Source: Sipunculus nudus (lineage: Eukaryota; Annelida; Sipuncula; Golfingiida; Sipunculidae). From it: DNA of 64,000 nt. The notes beneath the pieces were generated by a model. It was given only the letters and a program-made list of their open reading frames with translations. It was not told the origin of the DNA and searched no databases. The DNA lies in assembly GCA_026874595.1 (NCBI GenBank), contig CM049314.1:34763229-34827228 (forward strand). Reading direction: 5' to 3'. The position numbers were made by a program, and so were the translations under genes. Positions 57,331 through 64,000 of the stretch are shown piece by piece; position 1 is the stretch's first letter; each line of letters opens with the position of its first letter.

Positions 57331-58890
57331 CCTTAACGAAGGAAAATCCCCTTTAGTTCTGTTTGTCTTTTTCTTCAGCTTGGTGATTTGATCAGTCAGC
57401 GTACAGTTTGTTTAGCTAACTAAGTCAGCCATTTAAGCCAGTTAGTTATTATTGAAATTATTGGGACCAAAATAGTCCAAGACAAGACTAGCTGTCATTT
57501 GGTATTTTAAAAAAAAATCATCAAATCTTAAATTAGTTAGGTTATGCGATTTTACTTGTGACAACAAACTAATAATTTACAGTTGGCTTGCTGTTTTAAA
57601 TCATACCAGTAGGTAAATGTATGAAGAACACCGCTCTTGATATCAGATTAGTTTTACTTCACTCCTTAATTTGAGTTAATTTAGAGTTCACAGGTGTAAA
57701 GAGGAAAGTAAAATTCTGACGGAGTGAGTTATTGATCAAAATATATTGATTGAAATGCCCTAACGAATAAAGACATCTGTCATATATTCACCATTGCATG
57801 TACTTATTTCTGCACTCTTGGTGCTAATTAAATAATTATAATTTGATTCCTGTATGAAAATAAATTTTACATTTTTTTTTTGCTTGAGAGATGTTCAGCA
57901 GGAGATAATGATGATAATATTGTGATAATACATTGTAAAAATTTTTGAAAAGTAAGATATATTCAACAATTTCATTATCTGTGAGTGTTAAACTCTCTAG
58001 CAAACAAAATTTTTTTTGTTTATAAATGTATCAGTACTGTTAAAACACAAATGAGTTCTTCACTATTATAAAAGGTATGGCATCAGTATCATTTTGAAAA
58101 TTTAAAGATTTTCTCTTGAAAGCAGGTGTGTCTCTTTGTCATTCAAATCCACTATTAGAAATTACCTCAAATTTGTCGGAAAACTGATTTTCAGATAAAA
58201 AAAGTACTAAATTTAATGTTGATGCTGGATTTTTTGTTGCTTATGGTTGAAAGTACAGATTAAAAATTAGATTAATTAAATTTAAAAAAAAAACAATTTC
58301 AGTTCCAAAAGTGAAGCAGATAATTTCTGTGTCATTATGTATATATTTAACCAAAATAATTAATTTGTGTATCCTGAAATCATATAAATTCATTAAATCT
58401 ATAGCACTTGCACCAAATGACATCAGTGGGAATAATGAATAGGAAACATCAGGTTGCAGTTGTTTGTGTTCCCTAAGCCTGCATAGTGCCTAAATGCATC
58501 CTCATACAATGAAGCATGTTGTGGTGAATTTCCTTCAAGGGTACATGTGTGGAGACTATTGTTGCAAATGTGTGTGTATGCAGGGAGAGTGTTAGCATTA
58601 TTTCAGGACATACTGGTACAATTAGTTTTAATGTTTGATGAGATAGCCACGGGGCATGTAATACAGGAATATATCTTGTGTTTTATGTCGACTCTGTCAT
58701 TTATGATGCTTCAGTGCTTCAGGTCACAGATGCTGTTTGAGAGAATAGAGTATATGTAACAGGGTTTCCCTTGCCTGCAAGCCCTAAACGGCACAGTTTG
58801 TTGGTGTACTTTAATGCTCCTTTTATACACAAAATATTTTTAAAATAATTTGGGCAAAGCAGATTAACTAAGTGAATTTCAATGTGTTTT
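57331..58890. other. AT-rich non-coding sequence
   Basis: Nothing recognised. The 70-codon frame at 58547-58759 has no supporting features. Confidence 0.4.
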
Positions 58891-59210
58891 GCGTTCACAT
58901 GGGCATTAGGACCTATTCATAAGGACATGTACATTTCACATATTTTTAAAAATGGAACAACATGCTGACACAAGGATTTGCGCTTGCACTGTGACCTAGT
59001 TGCTAATTGAAAACTAGGTCCACACCATTCTAGAGCATTCACATGGCACTTCAGCAAAGTGGATTAAACGATTCTCATTCAAAACCATTTGAAACCATCT
59101 CTGGCTTTTGCCAAAAAGGTTTGAAAATGCTTTGGATTGTCATGTGAACGCTCTAATGCACATTCAAAATGGTTTGATACCAGTTCGCATTTGCCGTGTG
59201 AAAGGGGTAT
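58891..59210. mobile_element. Probable inverted-repeat element with internal hairpin
   Basis: GCGTTCACATGGGCATTAG near the left end and, inverted on the right, TACCCCTTTCACACGGCAAA bounded by TTAA. An internal inverted repeat pairs CATTCTAGAGCATTCACATG (59025-59044) with CATGTGAACGCTCTAATG (59140-59157). Repeated words AAACCATTTGAAACC/AAATGGTTTGATACC support a fold-back structure. The boundaries and superfamily are uncertain; TTAA would fit piggyBac-type insertion. Confidence 0.45.
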
Positions 59211-60461
59211 TAAACTCATAGTACACCTGCTATCCCTTAAAACCAGACTTCTCATTTGATATTTTAATTTATTTAATTTCTGAAAGCACCTACCATGTGC
59301 AAAAAAAAAAAATGTTACAACTCCGATATTGGTAAAACACCCTGCATGTTTGATGAATTTCTGGCTGTATGAATACAACACATTATAACTGGATAATGCT
59401 AACCAGCTATTACAGACACAGTGTATTCTGTTGTTTAAATTCATCCCTAGTAATCTAATGGTAAAATAACTGGCTGCATGTTTACAACAATATTGATGCA
59501 ATAGGATGGATGGCTGCTGCAGTGCATTCCCCTGTATGGCTTATGTCATGGCTGAAGTAGGCTTACCAGTCCAATATAAATGCCTACGTGGTTGATTATT
59601 CATAGCTACCCCTTCATGTGCTCCTTTATTTCATGCACATATTGGTTTGTGTTCCTAAATTCTAACAAACAAACAAACAAATGAACAAACAGACTGATAA
59701 TTGGTTGATTTCTTTTAAATTTAGCTCATCTCTACAGGTGTGGCTGCATAGAAGTTAAAACTTTTTAAAAATAAAGTTATGACCTTCACAGACACTGACC
59801 TTGACCATATATATCTATTTTCTTTTAAATTCTTTTATTTAACTGATCAAATTTCTATGGAATGGCTATATGGATATTTCTGAGATGATATGTGGCCATT
59901 CATTATGCATATATTTTAGCTGTTGAATAAGTCTTTTTGTCCCACCTACTTATTATTTATCATTATTGTTGGATTTAGATTAATGGTATTTAGATTTCTC
60001 AGGGATGACATCAGTGGCTTGTATTGAGATTTGATGTGCCCATTGGACCAGAAATGCTGCAGTGTTACCAAAAAGTTTTATTACTCTGAAATTTGATGTG
60101 CCTGTTGACCTTTATTAGTTTATATATCCACTGAACAAGATGTTTGATATTAACAGTAAATGTTTTGTTTTTGTTTTTACTGCTTATTTAATCATAATGT
60201 GTAAGCTCATGTGGGAAATAACTTGAAAAATAATGGACTTGCTCTTTTTAAATTTGCATATCAGCAAATATATGACTGTCAAAGGTTGGTCTTTATTTAA
60301 AAAGAGATGTGGTTTGCCATGGCTTGCAGATATTCTATTTGGTTTGAGGTAACCAACTCAATTTTTTTAATGCTAGCTTAACTAAGTATTTATATATCTG
60401 CAGAATTCTACACCATTTTCAAACTACGTTGTACAGGTTTCTTTTCATTGTATATTGTTGT
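59211..60461. other. AT-rich non-coding sequence
   Basis: A short duplication around GAAATTTGATGTGCC (60025 and 60090), a CAAACAAACAAA run at 59667-59690. Otherwise nothing recognised. Confidence 0.4.
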
Positions 60462-60718
60462 GTTTGCCAGGCCCTGTGACTCCTACACTTGCAGGTCATG
60501 GTGCATGTGTAATCATCCCCATTGTCTGGTCATGTCACTCAGTAACCTCCGAAACGTGCGCGTGTTAGTGAGAAACATGGCTTTAGGGCACAGCCACCCC
60601 ATAAGGTCTGCAGAACATTCAATCATCCTAATTGTGGGCGGAAAAAAATCTCACCACCTTGACTGAGATACAAACTAACGCCTTTGTGTCTTGTGCTCTA
60701 CCCCAAAGCCATAGAAGC
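60462..60718 (-). repeat. tRNA-derived SINE-like repeat, copy 3
   Basis: The minus-strand head has TGGCTTTGGGGTAGAGCACA, an A-box-like stretch, and GTTTGTATCTCAG where copies 1 and 2 have the B box. Body blocks match on the plus strand: GGCTTTAGGGCACAGCCACC, CCCATAAGGTCTGCAGA, TTGCCAGGCCCTGTGACTC. Confidence 0.6.
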
Positions 60719-61246
60719 AGATACTATTGCATCACATATTTATCTGGTTAATTTAAAAGTTTGCAGGTGACATGCCTCTTAAATAAGGAATTATTCCTCG
60801 ATCAGAAATTGGATTGATGGAAGCCAGCCAGGTATTTACGACCAGGGAGCCTGCGTAACTAAGACATGCATATGTCTTCGCTAACAGGCCATTCTTTCAT
60901 GAAACGATATTCCTTTTTATCTGTAAAGAAAGGAGATTAGCTATCATAACCTGATCACGACTCTTATTAATGTCTGAAGGCTCAGCTGGTGTAATGGATA
61001 ATCAGATTTCATGCTATCATATATCAACTGCAGGTTGTAAAGTCTTTTTTATCTGCTATGCTGAGCATCAGTATGCAGATTTTTGGCGTTATAGAGATTG
61101 CACGGTATTAAATTAAATTTTATTTATCATATATCAACTGCAGGTTGTAATGTTTCCATATTTTTTTATCTGTTATGAAGAGCATCAGCTTTTGATCTGT
61201 GTAACTTTTTTTTTTTTTTTTTGGATGAGGTCACCGCCTCCATTTT
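60719..61246. other. Non-coding sequence with a short duplication
   Basis: ATCATATATCAACTGCAGGTTGTAA-type text at 61015-61040 recurs at 61124-61149 (offset about 108), followed by TTTTTTATCTGYTATG in both. 60780-60960 is G+C-richer and contains ACATGCATATGTCTTCGC. A 20-T run lies at 61207-61222. Confidence 0.5.
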
Positions 61247-61277
61247 TAGCTCAGCTGACTATAAGTCATCTGAGCTA
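61247..61277 (+). repeat. 5' terminal hairpin of element C
   Basis: Identical structure to 9659-9689: 8-bp outer arms, one mismatch, 5-bp inner stem, ATA loop. Confidence 0.92.
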
Positions 61278-61292
61278 TAGTCGTGGTCCATT

Positions 61293-61353
61293 GTCCGTCG
61301 TCCGTCCGTCTGTCCGTCCGTCCGTCCGTCCGTCCGTCCGTCCGTCCGTCCGT
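61293..61353. repeat. (GTCC)n microsatellite of element C
   Basis: About 14 GTCC units with one CGTC and one TGTCC interruption, next to the hairpin as in copy A. Confidence 0.95.
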
Positions 61354-64000
61354 AGATGTGGCACGTTTTGAAACCGTAAGACCTAGGAATCCAAAATTCA
61401 GCATAATGTTAGATGTCCCCAAGATCTCCTACCAAGCCGAAAACTGGGTCTTTGCGACTTCGTTCCTTTGAGAAATTAAGGAAAAACCTCAATTTTTTAT
61501 TAAAATCCTATTTTCACACTTCAGGACTGCCTAATATCAAAACCACTCATCTGTTTTTCCTCATATTTACCATAAATAATCCTCTATATGGTTCCTATGT
61601 ACATGCCAGAAATTGGGTCTGTATTATATAATTTAAAAAAGTTATGGGCCCAAACATAATGCATTTTGTAAATAATCAGGAAAAAAATTTGATCACTTAA
61701 CACAAAACTTGTTAAAGCTAAGCACTTTTTTTCCAGTAATATAACTTTTATTAATCAAAATTAAATTGTATACCCAAAATTTGATCAAAATCTTTAAAAT
61801 TTTTTTAAATATTAGCAAAAATAAAAAATTGGTACCTTAAACTTTGCCCAACTTTGACCATGGCACGTTTTTTTCCTGTAACTGCTGTGGATTTAATTTT
61901 CAAAGCATGTTTTTGTTAGCATTTCAACTGTTAACATTTAAAATTTGAAACCAGTTGATCAAAAACTGTAGATTTTATTCAAGTTTTCAAGCACCATGTC
62001 ACATATTGTTTACATCAACCTAGTGTTATGCAGTTTGCTAGAGCTCAGCTCCCCAGCTTCAGCTCTAAGTTCCTTAAATTAGGCATACAGTAAGATGTCT
62101 CCAAAATCCCCTACCATGCCAAGAATTTGGTCACCAGAACTTAATTCCTTCGAGATATTAATGAAAAACTTCATTTTTTCATTAAAAACCCTTTGTTACA
62201 CTTCAGGACTGCCTAGTATCAAAACCACTGATCTGACTTTGATCATATATAATATACATATTTTTCTATACATTCGCTATGCACATGCCAGAAATGATGT
62301 CAGTGTTGCGTAATTGTTTTAAGTTATGTGCCCAAACAAAATTGACTTTGTAAAAAATCAGGAAAAATATTTACTTAGGTTTCATGAAAATTATTGAAGC
62401 TAGAGAATTTTTTTAAAGTATATAACTTTGTTTAAGTAAGATTTAATTGTATACCCAAAATTAGATCTGTATTTAGTAAATTTTATAAGTTATTAGCATA
62501 AACATAAAATCAGTACCTGAAATTTTACCCAACTTTGACTATGGCACATTTTTTCCCTGTGAGTACTGTTGATTTAATTTTCTCAGAATGTAAACATAAG
62601 TATTTAATGTGTTTAAATCTGAAATTTGAAACTAAAAGGTTGAAAATTAGGATAGTTATTGAATTTTATCTTGAGGGTCTATTGTAGTCACTTGCTTTGT
62701 TCCAGATGCAGGTAGGCCACTCCAGGTCACTGGAAGTCAGCTATGCCAGGGTTCCTGATTTGTTTCAGTCACTGGGGGAGATCCCCTGCTGTGACAGGTG
62801 TACAATTGTTCTCATATCACACCCCCTCCCCCCCCCCCCATGAATATATAAATATACATTTGTATGCATGATGTGGTGTTACATGACAAGATTGAGATAT
62901 ATGATGATGCAATTTAGAATTATGAATCAACGTTTATATTCAGAAATATATGTTATATTGGAAATGTATACAAATTAAACTTAAAATAAAAAAATGAGGA
63001 TCTAATACAAACATGTGTTCATTATTTTCGAGCCTCAGCAGAATTGGAGATCAGGCTTTGTTTGCCCTGAATGTTTATGCAAAAGTGTTGTTAATCCCAT
63101 CTCTTCCCCCCCCCCCCCCCCCCGGCTGTCATTGATCCTTAGCACCTCACCGTCACCTGTGCACTGGGACATTAGTTAATATTGCAAATGTGTACAATTT
63201 TTTCAATTTGAAAGATAATTGGATTAGAAAAAATTAAGATCTAATATTGAAACATATTCTTGCCCCAGGAGAATGGAACATAAAGTGATCAGCTCTTGTC
63301 TGTCCATCACCTCTCAATTATCATTAAATATATATACTAATTATGAAATTTTTCCTTTAAGCACTATTGAAATAACTTTCATATGCTGTATGTGTATGGA
63401 TTTAAGCCATTAAAGTCTGAAATTTGAAAGCAACTTATGTATTCAGATGTGTAATATTGCAGATGAAAAACTTTAAAATATTAAAATATATTATCAGCTT
63501 TGTTTGTCTAACAGTCTGTCTGTCCTTTTTTAAATATTATGTAATTGTGAATGGACTATTTAATCCTGTAAGTATTGTTGAATTAAGTGGAAATCCTATA
63601 TGTATATACACTATGTTAATACAGAGATGTTGTAACTCCCATCATTCCAGCCCTCCCCCCCCCCCCCCCAACCACCACCACCAGGTTCTTGCATCTGGGG
63701 ACTGGAGACATCAGTTATATTTCAACTGTATACATTTTATAAAATAAAAATACATCTATTTAATAATATATATTATGTAAAATAGATCCAATTGAGCAAA
63801 TGTGTAAACTACTGAACTGTCAACAAACTATCCAAAAGCCAGCCAATGATCATGGTAATAATATACATCTTATGTTCACAAACTGCTCACATGCTTCAAT
63901 TTTGACATTAGAGAATGCATGGTTTGGTCACAAAATATTATTTGCAACAATTTCTCACTCATCAATACAAACCAATCATGTCAACCAGCCATGGCATATA

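Larger units (their letters stand above)
61247..64000 (+). mobile_element. Dispersed element family 1, copy C (runs off the window)
   Basis: The 5' hairpin (61247-61277, TAGCTCAG/CTGAGCTA arms) is followed by a GTCC microsatellite (61293-61353). Two diverged internal repeat copies come next (61390-61985 and 62090-62640), then three C-runs (about 62824, 63106, 63653). The segment 62690-64000 is the inverted match of 7595-6545. The last ~100 bp with the 3' hairpin would lie just beyond the window. No transposition protein is encoded. Confidence 0.85.

Noticed and set aside
59079-59501. 140-codon minus frame as a gene
   Set aside because: Half lies in the inverted-repeat element at 58891-59210. 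It includes a Phe run from a T/A tract and has no splice or start support.
1-64000. Autonomous transposon proteins (reverse transcriptase, Rep-helicase, transposase)
   Set aside because: No frame in the window shows their catalytic motifs or is long enough. All mobile elements seen are non-autonomous.

Overview
The window is AT-rich eukaryotic DNA (background roughly one third G+C by eye) with no dense gene content. Nothing in it reads like bacterial, viral or organellar DNA. Long spacers, many minisatellites, tRNA-derived SINE-like repeats and MITEs fit an animal nuclear genome. A pearl-like element (39273-40573) and a 3.2-kb family that opens with a TAGCTCAG/CTGAGCTA hairpin and a GTCC microsatellite point to a mollusc, most likely a bivalve. 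That assignment comes from repeat style, not from a diagnostic gene.

Only two stretches look convincingly like exons of real genes, and both are first coding exons with signal peptides. One is on the plus strand (24400-24552), inside a CpG-richer island (about 23600-24700) that probably holds its promoter. The other is on the minus strand (5794-5986). Each ends in a good splice donor in phase 0, and the rest of each gene lies in large introns or outside the window. Two weaker coding candidates (18285-18415 and 20573-20827, both plus) are listed at low confidence. Most other open frames are by-products of tandem repeats or chance.

Region by region: 1-2345 is a 44-bp satellite with higher-order structure; 4563-5782 an old 51-bp array; 6442-9689 dispersed element A (minus); 10192-10915 a 197-bp array; 11738-12041 a local duplication; 12212-12570 SINE copy 1; 12661-13093 a 28-bp minisatellite; 13190-16640 a nested pile of host repeat, MITE and element B; 16922-18060 old tandem and dispersed repeats; 18525-18943 a 419-bp inverted-repeat element; 19512-20290 a hairpin/microsatellite/343-bp-repeat element; 22478-22720 a small hairpin-ended element; 23600-24552 promoter and first exon; 27011-29087 a 1.04-kb tandem duplication carrying an 88-nt hairpin; 29680-29945 SINE copy 2; 30740-34400 decayed repeats; 37482-37813 and 42950-43208 a second SINE-like family; 39273-40573 the pearl-like element; 43913-44332 a hAT-like MITE; 45912-47216 a 48-bp minisatellite; 49498-49727 an intact MITE; 50201-50562 a fold-back element; 52111-55045 three minisatellites; 58891-59210 another inverted-repeat element; 60462-60718 SINE copy 3; 61247-64000 element C (plus), inverted relative to A and B.

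The strongest structural signal is a shared layout of dispersed elements. They have a 5' hairpin, a short microsatellite, a block of long tandem repeats, a short motif from the 5' end repeated in inverted form near the 3' end, then a 3' hairpin with a tail of about six bases. Two families (A/B/C and the pearl-like one) show nearly all of this, and two others show parts. It matches what is known of Helentron-associated non-autonomous elements (HINEs) and bivalve pearl elements. Locus 13190-16640 adds a readable insertion history that fixes the exact 3' end of the A/B/C family.
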